Origin: Verrucomicrobiota bacterium
GTDB taxonomy: Bacteria; Chlamydiota; Chlamydiia; Chlamydiales; SM23-39
Assembly: GCA_018239895.1 (NCBI GenBank)
Contig: JAFEGL010000003.1
Coordinates: 186,001 to 250,000, forward strand
Direction: 5' to 3'
Length of the DNA: 64,000 bases
In this document: piece by piece, positions 37,610-45,650 of the stretch
Layout of the letters: every line of letters starts with the position of its first letter
Position numbering within the stretch: the first letter of the stretch is position 1
Position numbers and translations under genes: made by a program
Notes under the pieces: model-generated
Seen by the model: the letters and a program-made list of their open reading frames with translations, nothing else
What the model was told of the DNA's origin: nothing
Database searches by the model: none

Positions 37610-38461
37610 CTATTCACCCCAGGGCATCGATTTCTTCTTAGAGATGAAAAGAGAGCCATCTCTGTAACTAAATGGCATGTCTTCCAAGCGATCTACGCGC
37701 TTCCAGCCAATTTTCTGAGAAAAAGCGCTTACACCGATCTTTTGAAGGTGAGAGAAAATGGGTTCTGCCTTGTCAGGCGCCCCAACTTCGATCACTGCAT
37801 CGGTAGAATTCCAATCCTCTGAAGAAGTGGCTTCGATGAGCGTCGCCTCATGCCCTTCCACATCCATCTTGATTAAATCGGCCTGCCGAATAAGGCTTCG
37901 GAAGTCGAAAACAGGCACCTGGAAGCGCTCTAGATCGCCATAAGGCTGTTTACATCCGGCGATGTGGCTTGAAGTAGTATTTCCCAATACTCGGACAAAT
38001 TCAACCTGACCCGATCGGTTGGAAACAGCTGCCTGGTGGGTTTCGACACCTTTGATTAGGTTGGCCGAAAGAATCTCTTGCAATTTTGCAAAATGAACTG
38101 GATCTGGTTCGAATAATTTAACCTGGTATCCACACTTCGATAAAACAACCGTATGGAGGCCAATGTTAGCTCCAATGTCCAAGACTTTTTTGTACCGATT
38201 CCTATTGCTCCAGTAAAAGGAGAACAAAATCAGCTCGTCCAATCCAAATAAGTCGATCGAGTCGATCGCCCCCATTTTAAAGTAGGGAAATGAAAAAGCC
38301 CCGACTGGGCCGAGAGATTTTTCACCAGTTGATTCGGGATCGAACATTTTTTCAGATTCTTGCCGAGCTATCTTCTCAAATACTCGATAGATGCTTGTTC
38401 CGTGGTTGTGATGTTCTTTAATCAAAGGTAGGGAAGTGATAATTTCGCCTAATGTGTTCAT
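37610..38461 (-). CDS. FkbM family methyltransferase
   Basis: A 283-aa SAM-dependent O-methyltransferase. Motif I is KVLDIGANIGLHTVVLSKCG, followed by VKLFEPDPVHFAKLQEIL, and the family mark DLIKMDVEGHEATLIEA. FkbM enzymes methylate hydroxyls of sugars and polyketides. It is the last gene of a minus-strand run (42796 to 37610) with an 8-base gap from the SDR gene, and converges on another methyltransferase across a hairpin. Target inferred to be a sugar of the surface glycan. Confidence 0.87.
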   Translation of the reverse strand: MNTLGEIITSLPLIKEHHNHGTSIYRVFEKIARQESEKMFDPESTGEKSLGPVGAFSFPYFKMGAIDSIDLFGLDELILFSFYWSNRNRYKKVLDIGANIGLHTVVLSKCGYQVKLFEPDPVHFAKLQEILSANLIKGVETHQAAVSNRSGQVEFVRVLGNTTSSHIAGCKQPYGDLERFQVPVFDFRSLIRQADLIKMDVEGHEATLIEATSSEDWNSTDAVIEVGAPDKAEPIFSHLQKIGVSAFSQKIGWKRVDRLEDMPFSYRDGSLFISKKKSMPWGE

Positions 38462-38469
38462 AATTTCCT

Positions 38470-39282
38470 TTATTTCACAAGGATGTCGTTCTTAAATCTT
38501 CGTAACTTATACATATTCTCATCGCGAGACAAAAGTTGAGCCAACTCCTCGCTTCCCCAGCAGTCGAAAACTGTGCTAAAATTTCTCCCTCCCACGACTT
38601 TTTTTGGCTGGGATAAGATCCATTCGAAAGAGGCGATTACATCTTTGACAGGGACGCATTCGTTAGAATTGAGCTTTTGTTTGGTCTTTTCGTAATTTTT
38701 TCCGGCCCATGCCTCTCCGCATTCGAGAGTTGCATTGTGGATTTTCGTTTTAACCCATCCCGGGCCGACAATCGAGAATTTGACATCGTCGATCTCAGTA
38801 TCAAGCAATTCGCACGATTTGATGAGGCCGATTTTGGACAATGTATAGGCGGAATAATTCAGGACTGCGTTATTTGTGCCTCCACCCGCAAAAAATAGAA
38901 CCGACTTCTCTTGCAGGACTCGGCTCCTCGTCGGCAAGAGACGATGCAGAAAGCGGAGTTGATTTACGAAATTCAGCTGGATTGAATCACTCCAGGAATC
39001 GATATCGGTTTTCTCAAAAGGGCCGACAGGAACTTGCGATCCTGTTGCAAAAATGATGAAGTCCCATTCTGGAGCTAACTGAGTTAACTGCCGAGCCGCC
39101 TCATCTACGGAATCTTTATTGAATAGATCGCATTTAACCAGGGGAATTTCAGCGCCTGTCAATGATCTTTTGTTTTCTCCATCTGAAAAGTAGGTACCAT
39201 AAATATCCCACCCTTTCTTTTTCCACTGCAAGCACATTTCAGTGGCTATATCGCTTGTAGCGGAAACTACGATTCCTTTCAT
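38470..39282 (-). CDS. Short-chain dehydrogenase/reductase
   Basis: A 270-aa SDR. The nucleotide region is variant (GIVVSATSDIATEMCLQWKKKGWDIYGTYF, with ATSDIA in place of the glycine-rich GxxxGxG). NNAG-like FATGSQ, then SVLFFAGGGTNNAVLNYSAYTLSKIGL supply the Ser and Tyr-x3-Lys catalytic residues. The changed cofactor loop resembles SDRs acting on sugar nucleotides or inosose-like rings. Its ATG overlaps the stop of the DegT-like gene by 4 bases, so the two products are probably sequential in one pathway. Confidence 0.82.
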   Translation of the reverse strand: MKGIVVSATSDIATEMCLQWKKKGWDIYGTYFSDGENKRSLTGAEIPLVKCDLFNKDSVDEAARQLTQLAPEWDFIIFATGSQVPVGPFEKTDIDSWSDSIQLNFVNQLRFLHRLLPTRSRVLQEKSVLFFAGGGTNNAVLNYSAYTLSKIGLIKSCELLDTEIDDVKFSIVGPGWVKTKIHNATLECGEAWAGKNYEKTKQKLNSNECVPVKDVIASFEWILSQPKKVVGGRNFSTVFDCWGSEELAQLLSRDENMYKLRRFKNDILVK

Positions 39283-40358
39283 GCTGTTACTCCACAGTCA
39301 AAATGATTTAAGGTTTTGATTACAAAATCTATATCTTCCATTTTTTGCGAAGGCCCGGAAGGGAGGATGAAAGAGTTCTTAGTAAATCTTTCAGCATTCG
39401 GAAAACTACCTTCAGGGTTTAAGTATAGAGCTCTGTGCATTGGGTGATGATACCTAGAAACTTGAATCCCATTTTCCTGCAAATATTGGATCACCTCTTC
39501 TCTCCGCTCGGAATAAGCCTCGGCATAAACCGGAACCTGTCCCGCCTTTGTTTTGATCGGCAAAATGGAAATATCGGGGTGTTTAATAGACTCGGAGTAG
39601 CGTTCGTGTAATTGAATCGATCTTTGAATTTTATTTTTATTATTTTGTAATTGCGGAATCGCTAGAGAAGCCAAAAGATCAGAGATTTTAAAATTAAACC
39701 CTAAATGAGCATAGTCTTCTGGATCCCGCTGGACTCCATGATCCCTTATTTTTTTCAGCTTTTCATAGAGTTCTTTTTTGCGAGTAACAACCAACCCTCC
39801 ATACCCAACAGAGACGAGCGAGATCATTCCTAAAGAAAAACAGCCCAGATCTCCCAACGTCCCTAAATACCCCTCGTTGCTTTTGGAAAAGAGGGCTTTA
39901 CAAGAATCTTCGATTATTTTGACGCCGTAAGGATCTGCAATTTTTCGGATAGCTTTTAAATCACACTCGCGACCGTTGAGATGAACGGGGATTATTGCCT
40001 TAGTTTTATGAGTCACAAGGCTTTCAAGTTTTTTTACATCGATGATGGGAGCTTCGTAGGTGGAATCGCACAACTTTACTTTCGCACCCAAAATGGCTGG
40101 CGCTTGTGCCGTCGCTATCCAGGTCAAGGAGGGGACAATTACCTCGTCGCCTGGTTCAATGCCGAGCGATAGGAGCGCCATCAAAATAGCTGAGCTGCCG
40201 CTATTGGTCAGAACGGCATAGGGAACCTCCAAGAGTGATGCGAAAAGCTGTTCCACCTCTTGAGCAGATCGCGATAGCGTCAATCGTCGTTGATCGAATG
40301 CCTCAAGAAGCTTTTGTTTCTCGGGTTCTCCGAGCTGTGTATACCACCAAGGAATCAT
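39279..40358 (-). CDS. DegT/DnrJ/EryC1-fold protein with the Schiff-base lysine replaced by serine
   Basis: A 359-aa protein with the full fold of PLP-dependent sugar aminotransferases: LTNSGSSAILMALLSLGIEPGDEVIVPSLTWIATA, IPVHLNGRECDL and IIEDSCKA (Asp151 for the pyridine nitrogen). In active enzymes the PLP lysine lies five residues before the glycine of GEGG or GQGG. Here the segment is FSLGMISLVSVGYGG and that place is Ser180 (codon TCG). Lys154 stands where most relatives have Gln or His. It may be a dehydratase-like variant, use another lysine, or be inactive. The start at 40358 is chosen because it gives an ATGA overlap with the upstream SDR. Confidence 0.82.
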   Translation of the reverse strand: MIPWWYTQLGEPEKQKLLEAFDQRRLTLSRSAQEVEQLFASLLEVPYAVLTNSGSSAILMALLSLGIEPGDEVIVPSLTWIATAQAPAILGAKVKLCDSTYEAPIIDVKKLESLVTHKTKAIIPVHLNGRECDLKAIRKIADPYGVKIIEDSCKALFSKSNEGYLGTLGDLGCFSLGMISLVSVGYGGLVVTRKKELYEKLKKIRDHGVQRDPEDYAHLGFNFKISDLLASLAIPQLQNNKNKIQRSIQLHERYSESIKHPDISILPIKTKAGQVPVYAEAYSERREEVIQYLQENGIQVSRYHHPMHRALYLNPEGSFPNAERFTKNSFILPSGPSQKMEDIDFVIKTLNHFDCGVTA

Positions 40359-41179
40359 TTCGCCATCTCGCATGTAGTGTGAGTGATGTGGTTCATCATC
40401 AGATGAAAATGGTCTTTTAAATGCTCTCCACCATCGAGATCGAGAGAAGATCCAGTAAGATATTTAGCCTCTTCTGAAGCATAGAAAAGACAAAAGCTGC
40501 CTATCTCGCTGGCCTTTACTGTTCTCTGGAGGGGAATTACTGCTTCTACGATCTTCTGAAAGAGCTCGGGATTTCTCCTTGTCCTGCCAGGAACTTCTAC
40601 AATCCCTGGATTTAGCAAGTTCACCCTCACGCCATGCTGCGCATACTCGGCTGCCAAGTAACGGACCGTTTGAGATAGAGCCCCCTTGATCACATGATAG
40701 GAGATCGGCTGCTGCGAGATGAAATGGCCATTTGTCGATCCGATGAAAAGGATCGAGGGATTTTTACTTTTTTTAAGAGAGCCCATCAAGAGTTGATTGA
40801 GAAGAATCGGATGTTTCAGCATCACTTGGACAGACAGATCCCACTCATTCTCCAAATTTGCGAGAATCTCCTTTTCTCTAGCGGGACTCCTCGCATTGTG
40901 GATGATTGTGTCTATCGCCCCATATTCGAGGTTCAGCGAATTGGCAAGCTGCTCTACTTGCACTCGATCTGAAAGATCGCACAGAAAGAATTTAGCTGCA
41001 GCCCCCAAGTTTTTCTCTTGTTCGATACCTAATTCACGGTTGTAATCAATGAGAGCGACAGAGCATCCCCGATCCACAAATGATCTTGCGATCTCTGCGC
41101 CGATTCCCTGCCCAGCCCCTGTAACGACGATAGTTTTATCTCTATTTTTCAAAATATCTTGGGGGGTGCTGGAATACAT
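40355..41179 (-). CDS. Short-chain dehydrogenase/reductase
   Basis: A 274-aa classical SDR with TIVVTGAGQGIGAEIARSFVDRG (cofactor loop), HNARSPAREKE in place of NNAG, ILFIGSTNGHFISQQPISYHVIKGAL (Ser, Tyr-x3-Lys) and the substrate loop NLLNPGIVEVPGRTRRN. The end TGSSLDLDGGEHL is typical of the family. Its start overlaps the aldo/keto reductase gene by 38 bases and its stop overlaps the DegT-like ATG, making a tightly coupled set. Probably reduces or oxidises a keto-sugar intermediate. Confidence 0.87.
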   Translation of the reverse strand: MYSSTPQDILKNRDKTIVVTGAGQGIGAEIARSFVDRGCSVALIDYNRELGIEQEKNLGAAAKFFLCDLSDRVQVEQLANSLNLEYGAIDTIIHNARSPAREKEILANLENEWDLSVQVMLKHPILLNQLLMGSLKKSKNPSILFIGSTNGHFISQQPISYHVIKGALSQTVRYLAAEYAQHGVRVNLLNPGIVEVPGRTRRNPELFQKIVEAVIPLQRTVKASEIGSFCLFYASEEAKYLTGSSLDLDGGEHLKDHFHLMMNHITHTTCEMAK

Positions 41180-42095
41180 CGAAGCCTTCGCTAATAATCA
41201 ATTCAATTTCCTCAAAAACCGATTGAGGAACCTCTTCTCGAGAGGCCCTCAAACATTCGTCCAATTGGTCTAAATTTCTGACTCCCAACAAAACTATCAT
41301 TTGTGAATGTTTTTTTAAAAGCCATTGTAAGGATATCTGCATCAAAGATACCCCGTGCTCTTTGGCCGTCGAATCGAGAGCGTCTAAAAGTTTCAATTTC
41401 CGAGGAGTGAGCCATTTTTGTATTCGAGGACTCATAGCTGCCCGGCTTTGCTCTCTCATTTTTTTCTCTACACCATACTGTCCCGTCAATGCCCCTCGAG
41501 CCAATGCCCGATTCACAATCACACAAATGTTTTTCTTTTCACACATAGGAATAAACGAAGGCGCGGCTCGGCGCTCGATCATGTTGTAGTGGCATTGCGC
41601 CGCAATAAATGGAGGAGCTCCATTCGTTTGGCTTAAGAGAACTCGAAGTTGCTTTGGATTGAAATTTGAGCATCCGAAACTCTTAATTTTCCCCTCTCGA
41701 AATAAGATCGACAGTCCCTCTAGCGTTTCTCGAATGGGGGTTGCTGGATCAAAAGCGTGTAGTAGAAGCAAATCAATCGCATCCCGCTTCAAGCGCTTCA
41801 AGCTCGCCTCGACACTCCGCCTCAAATTGACAAGATTCAATGGAGCAACCTCGACTCCAAATCGTTTATCTTTTCGCTCGAAAATCTTGAGCCCCACTTT
41901 GGTGCATATTGTGACCTCTTGCCGAACCTCTTGAAGCACCTCTCCCAAAATTTCTTCCGACCGGAAATTTCCATAAAGAGGAGCCGTATCGAAAAATGAG
42001 ACCCCATTCTCCAAAGCTCGAAGAATCACTTTGCGGGAAGCCTCTTTATCAAGCAAAGTTCCCATATGCAAAGCGCCAATGCCGATTTTATTCAT
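41142..42095 (-). CDS. Aldo/keto reductase
   Basis: A 317-aa NADPH-dependent TIM-barrel reductase. Seen: MNKIGIGALHMGTLLDKEASRKVILRALENGVSFFDTAPLYGNFRSEEILGEVL, with Asp and Tyr of the catalytic tetrad, VTICTKVGLKIF (Lys) and DLLLLHAFDP (His). The ATG at 42095 is chosen because it forms an ATGA overlap with the preceding dioxygenase stop and fits the family start. The frame is open 41 codons upstream only as a shadow of that gene. Likely acts on a keto or aldehyde sugar in the same pathway as its neighbours. Confidence 0.9.
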   Translation of the reverse strand: MNKIGIGALHMGTLLDKEASRKVILRALENGVSFFDTAPLYGNFRSEEILGEVLQEVRQEVTICTKVGLKIFERKDKRFGVEVAPLNLVNLRRSVEASLKRLKRDAIDLLLLHAFDPATPIRETLEGLSILFREGKIKSFGCSNFNPKQLRVLLSQTNGAPPFIAAQCHYNMIERRAAPSFIPMCEKKNICVIVNRALARGALTGQYGVEKKMREQSRAAMSPRIQKWLTPRKLKLLDALDSTAKEHGVSLMQISLQWLLKKHSQMIVLLGVRNLDQLDECLRASREEVPQSVFEEIELIISEGFDVFQHPPRYFEK

Positions 42096-42796
42096 AAAGG
42101 GACGATCCTGAATTCGAGGTTGAAGCGAGTCTGAGTTCCCTTTTGTATTTCTTCCGCATGTAGTGTTTTCGGATGGAAAAGCAATGCCTCCCCTTCGCTC
42201 AATTGCGGTCTTAAGCACTCATCCTCGCTCGGAGTATAATCCAATCGATATTCGTCTTTTGTAAAGTGGGTATCGGTCGGCAAATATTTGGGATATTCCT
42301 TCAGATGAGAGCCTGGAATAAGGTGTATCATCAACTCTTGCGCAAAACCCACGATTGGAAGCCATACTGAGAGAACTTGCTTAGCGGGCCCCCAGTTTTT
42401 GCAGCTAAACGGATAGCCATCCCCCGGCCTGGGACGGATGAATCGAAAGGCAAGCCAACCCAGCCCCTCATCCCAAAGTTGAAATTTATCAACTCCAGCT
42501 CGAGCCAGCATCTCTTTCAAAGCCCCGTTGATTAAAATCGAGCGGATCTCCTCATTCGCATGAGTATGCCGATTCTTTGCCCTTAACATCTCTCCATGAG
42601 GAACGCCCGCCTCAGCGCCCCATGAATGATAAGTAAGAATTTCTTCCTCAGAAAGAACCCTATCCGCATATTGCTTGAACAGTCCATTCAGCATCCCTAT
42701 CGCGAAGACTTTGACAGTCGAAAATTCCTCTCGTGATAAATAGGGAAAAATTTCAAATCCATCCCGTCCAAATGAAAACTGATTCTGCCCCATCAT
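42092..42796 (-). CDS. PhyH-type Fe(II)/2-oxoglutarate dioxygenase
   Basis: A 234-aa protein resembling the phytanoyl-CoA dioxygenase superfamily. The double-stranded beta-helix part has LGWLAFRFIRPRPGDGYPF, VLSVWLPIVGFAQELMIHLIPGSHLKEYP and EGEALLFHPKTLHAEEIQKGTQTRFNLEFRIV, giving the distal His and the 2-oxoglutarate-binding Arg. The proximal HxD is less obvious, so metal binding is not proven. First gene of the minus-strand block (42796 to 37610), divergent from an FkbM gene. Possible hydroxylation of a sugar or lipid moiety of the glycan. Confidence 0.72.
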   Translation of the reverse strand: MMGQNQFSFGRDGFEIFPYLSREEFSTVKVFAIGMLNGLFKQYADRVLSEEEILTYHSWGAEAGVPHGEMLRAKNRHTHANEEIRSILINGALKEMLARAGVDKFQLWDEGLGWLAFRFIRPRPGDGYPFSCKNWGPAKQVLSVWLPIVGFAQELMIHLIPGSHLKEYPKYLPTDTHFTKDEYRLDYTPSEDECLRPQLSEGEALLFHPKTLHAEEIQKGTQTRFNLEFRIVPL

Positions 42797-42871
42797 TTTA
42801 CCGATTTTGTTCCAGTCTCCAGGGAGAATTCCACAAAATGATTAAACCCTCAAAGATTTTTTTCTCATTCA

Positions 42872-42900
42872 TTGACTTGAGCGTCAAAATCGAATATCTT
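42872..42900 (+). promoter_or_regulatory. Promoter for exported FkbM gene
   Basis: -35 TTGACT (42872-42877), 17-base spacer, -10 TATCTT (42895-42900). The -35 region is part of an imperfect operator-like inverted repeat, TTGAC-N6-GTCAA. It supports translation from the ATG at 42922 rather than from ATG 42838. Confidence 0.55.
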
Positions 42901-42921
42901 CTCCCTCAAAAAAATTTATTC

Positions 42922-43833
42922 ATGAATCTCAAAGATATACTTTTCTTCCTTTTGGCCGCCGCATGCTTATCAGCAGCCTCATTAGAAGAGCAGCTATCTC
43001 CTCAGATCGAATCTGCAGCACACCGATGGCTCGATCCACAGGCGGAGTACTTCGCAACCTATCTCGAATACCTGAAACAATTTCCCTTTAAAAACTACAC
43101 AGTGTCGGGAGACTACCATCATCGGGGCTCTTTTTTTATCGATATGTGGATCCAGGGCGCTTACAAAGAAGACGTGATCAAAGGTCTCTTAGAAATAGGG
43201 GGCATTTGGGAAGAGTTCATGGCTGAGCACTTTCAGCGATACATTCGACCCGGATCGGTCGCGATCGATATTGGAGCGCATATCGGCACCCACACAATTA
43301 CCATGAGTCGCTGCGCCGGGCCGGACGGGTATATTTTAGCTTTCGAACCTCAGCCTAAAATCAGCCGCGAACTCTTCATGAATCTCCTGCTCAATCGAAT
43401 CACAAACGTAAAACTGTACCCAATTGCCATCGGCGCTGAAACAGGCACAATAGAGCTGAGACCACTCACACCCAAAAACGAAGGAGGCACTTGTTTAGGC
43501 GGCTCCCGCACGACCGGACAGTATGTACCCCTAAGACCGCTCGACGATTTTCATTTAACTAACGTCTCTTTAATTAAGGCAGACATTGAAGGGATGGAAC
43601 TCGATTTTCTCAAAGGCGCCAAACAGACGATTCTAAACAACCGCCCAGTCATACTCATCGAAATTGCCGGAGGGGAGTGCTATGAATTCACAACCCCTGA
43701 AGTCAAACGGCAAATCGAGGCAATCATTTCCACATTATCCACCTACGGCTACAAAGTCGAGAGGGCGAAAGGTCCTTGGGCCGCCTGCTGGGACTACTTG
43801 GCTCTCCCTATCGAAGAAAAATCAGGGAATTAA
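42922..43833 (+). CDS. FkbM family methyltransferase with N-terminal signal-like segment
   Basis: A 303-aa product. Residues 1-25 (MNLKDILFFLLAAACLSAASLEEQL) look like a cleavable signal peptide or anchor. The body has the SAM motif VAIDIGAHIGTHTITMSRCAGPDGYILAFEPQPK and the FkbM mark LIKADIEGMELDFLKGA. Methyltransferases need cytoplasmic SAM, so export would be unusual; the segment may instead be a membrane anchor with the body inside. An upstream ATG at 42838 has GGGAG but lies before the best promoter. Its 3' end overlaps the convergent DUF1796 gene by 12 bases. Confidence 0.78.
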   Translation: MNLKDILFFLLAAACLSAASLEEQLSPQIESAAHRWLDPQAEYFATYLEYLKQFPFKNYTVSGDYHHRGSFFIDMWIQGAYKEDVIKGLLEIGGIWEEFMAEHFQRYIRPGSVAIDIGAHIGTHTITMSRCAGPDGYILAFEPQPKISRELFMNLLLNRITNVKLYPIAIGAETGTIELRPLTPKNEGGTCLGGSRTTGQYVPLRPLDDFHLTNVSLIKADIEGMELDFLKGAKQTILNNRPVILIEIAGGECYEFTTPEVKRQIEAIISTLSTYGYKVERAKGPWAACWDYLALPIEEKSGN

Positions 43834-44511
43834 TTTTAAATTTCTCAGTAGAGTTCCCCATTGAGGATGCCGGATTTGCTCTTCCCAAGTATCTCCAGCG
43901 TGAACAATGCGGCAATATTCAATGCTTTCTAAATTAGGGAAGGGGTTCTCCATTACATCGCATATCACGATCTGAAAGTTTAACGTGGGATATTTCGAGG
44001 TTAAAAAATCTCGAAAATGGATAAGTCTATCGACAGGCACCACTCCAAGTCTTATGAAGAAAACTGGGTCTGTTCCTTCCAAAAGAGCTAACATTCTTTG
44101 GAGCCTTCTATGGACTTTTTCTCCAGGGATCGCTAAATAATCCAGGTAAGTATTAGCGGTGATTTTTTCCCTCAGTTCTGCAGACTCTGTGTGGAAAAAA
44201 TGACTCATCACAATCTCATAACGAGTATTGTGAACCACTCCCCAATCGTGATAGATCAAATATTCTGGGTCTAAATAGTGAGCAAAATCTTCTTCGAATC
44301 CTCGGATAAGCCCATCGAAGTTGTGAGTAATCGTCCAGTCTAAGGGCAGTGATTCAAAACGAAATCCATTGTGCTGCAAAAACCCTGCAACAATGCAATT
44401 GGGCCCCAAACTAATCACATGATTCTGTCCGTTCGCTATGCAAAAATAGGGGAAGAGAAACATCAAATTGACCAATAAAATTCTAATCATGCATAGCCTC
44501 ACGAAAATCAT
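43822..44511 (-). CDS. Exported DUF1796 protein (putative cysteine peptidase fold)
   Basis: A 229-aa protein with an N-terminal hydrophobic signal (MIRILLVNLMFLFPYFCIANG). The mature part opens HVISLGPNCIVAGFLQHNGFRFESLPLDWTITHNFDGLI, the DUF1796 pattern, in which the Cys of GPNC and the SLPLDW segment are conserved and a papain-like nucleophile has been proposed. A distal EYCRIVHAGDTWEEQIRH offers a His. The ATG at 44511 has GGAAG before it; ATG 44490 would also give a full signal. It stands alone between convergent and divergent glycan genes. Actual activity is unknown. Confidence 0.7.
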   Translation of the reverse strand: MIFVRLCMIRILLVNLMFLFPYFCIANGQNHVISLGPNCIVAGFLQHNGFRFESLPLDWTITHNFDGLIRGFEEDFAHYLDPEYLIYHDWGVVHNTRYEIVMSHFFHTESAELREKITANTYLDYLAIPGEKVHRRLQRMLALLEGTDPVFFIRLGVVPVDRLIHFRDFLTSKYPTLNFQIVICDVMENPFPNLESIEYCRIVHAGDTWEEQIRHPQWGTLLRNLKLIP

Positions 44512-44598
44512 TGAGGCTTCCACTTTACCACCATCTCAACCGGGTTTCTAGTGCTTTCAGGAAATGGTGAACGTTTGAACTTTCTATTACTTCTTTTC

Positions 44599-44627
44599 TT
44601 GAAAGAAAGGCTTTACTCTAGTAACTT
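44599..44627 (+). promoter_or_regulatory. Candidate promoter of the plus-strand sugar operon
   Basis: -35 TTGAAA (44599-44604), 17-base spacer, -10 TAACTT (44622-44627), 30 bases before the first start codon. The -10 is weak, so this is a tentative call. Confidence 0.35.
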
Positions 44628-44657
44628 TCGATCCTTGAAAAAGATATGGAGCGCAAC

Positions 44658-45650
44658 ATGCGTATTCTTGTAGCAGGCGGAGCTGGTTATGTGGGTTCTC
44701 GCTTGGTTCCAGCATTGTTAGAAAAAGGCCACGACGTTGTGGTGTACGACCTCTTTCTCTATGGAGAAAACATCTTTGATGAAATCAAAAATAACCCCAA
44801 GCTTACGCTCATAAAAGCCGATGTCAGAGACTTCCCTGCGGTAGACAAAGCCTTGAAAGGATGCGATACCGTGATCCACCTCGCCTGTATTTCGAATGAT
44901 CCTAGCTTTGAGTTGAATCCCAATTTAGGAAAATCGATCAACCTCGATGCATTTGAACCCTTCGTTCTCCTCTCTAAAAAAAATAAAATCAAAAGGTTCA
45001 TTTTCGCATCGTCATCTTCCGTCTATGGCGTAAAATCAGAGCCCAACGTCACAGAAGAGATGTCGCTCGAGCCATTGACCGATTATTCGAAATTCAAAGC
45101 AGATTGTGAAAAGATCCTCCTCAAGCACATGGATGAAGATTTCATTTGCACCATCTTGAGGCCTGCGACAGTTTGCGGTTATGCTCCGCGCCAACGCCTG
45201 GACGTCATTGTCAACATACTCACCAACTGCGCTTATAACATGGGGAAAGTGAAAGTGACGGGCGGCTCACAAATGAGGCCCAACATTCACATTGATGACA
45301 TGGTGCGATCTTATCTCCATGTCTTGGAAATGCCGAAAGAGAAAATTCAAGGCGAGATCTTCAACGTCGGAGCAGACAATCACACTGTTCTCGAGCTGGG
45401 GCAAATGGCTCAAAAGATCGTCAGCAAGAAAAGGTCCGTTGATCTGGTTGTCGAGCCGACGAACGATCCAAGGTCCTACCATGTGTCTTCCTCAAAGATT
45501 GCAGAAAAGCTCGGTTTCAAGCCCAAATTCACCATCGAAAATGCGATGGAAGATCTAGTGGCTGCCTTTGAAAAAGGGAAGCTCCCCGATTCTTTGAATA
45601 ATGATAAATATTTCAACATAAAAACCATGAAAGCGATCAATCTCGTATGA
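44658..45650 (+). CDS. NAD-dependent epimerase/dehydratase (extended SDR)
   Basis: A 330-aa nucleotide-sugar enzyme. It opens MRILVAGGAGYVGSRLVPALLEKGHDVVVYDL, then VIHLACISNDPSFELNP, FIFASSSSVYG and DYSKFKADCEKILLKH (Tyr-x3-Lys), with LRPATVCGYAPRQRLDVIVN downstream. The ATG at 44658 has GGAG 6 bases before it and the family start; an ATG at 44646 would add four residues. First gene of an eight-gene plus-strand operon. Substrate could be a GDP- or CDP-linked sugar; which position it acts on is not visible. Confidence 0.87.
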   Translation: MRILVAGGAGYVGSRLVPALLEKGHDVVVYDLFLYGENIFDEIKNNPKLTLIKADVRDFPAVDKALKGCDTVIHLACISNDPSFELNPNLGKSINLDAFEPFVLLSKKNKIKRFIFASSSSVYGVKSEPNVTEEMSLEPLTDYSKFKADCEKILLKHMDEDFICTILRPATVCGYAPRQRLDVIVNILTNCAYNMGKVKVTGGSQMRPNIHIDDMVRSYLHVLEMPKEKIQGEIFNVGADNHTVLELGQMAQKIVSKKRSVDLVVEPTNDPRSYHVSSSKIAEKLGFKPKFTIENAMEDLVAAFEKGKLPDSLNNDKYFNIKTMKAINLV

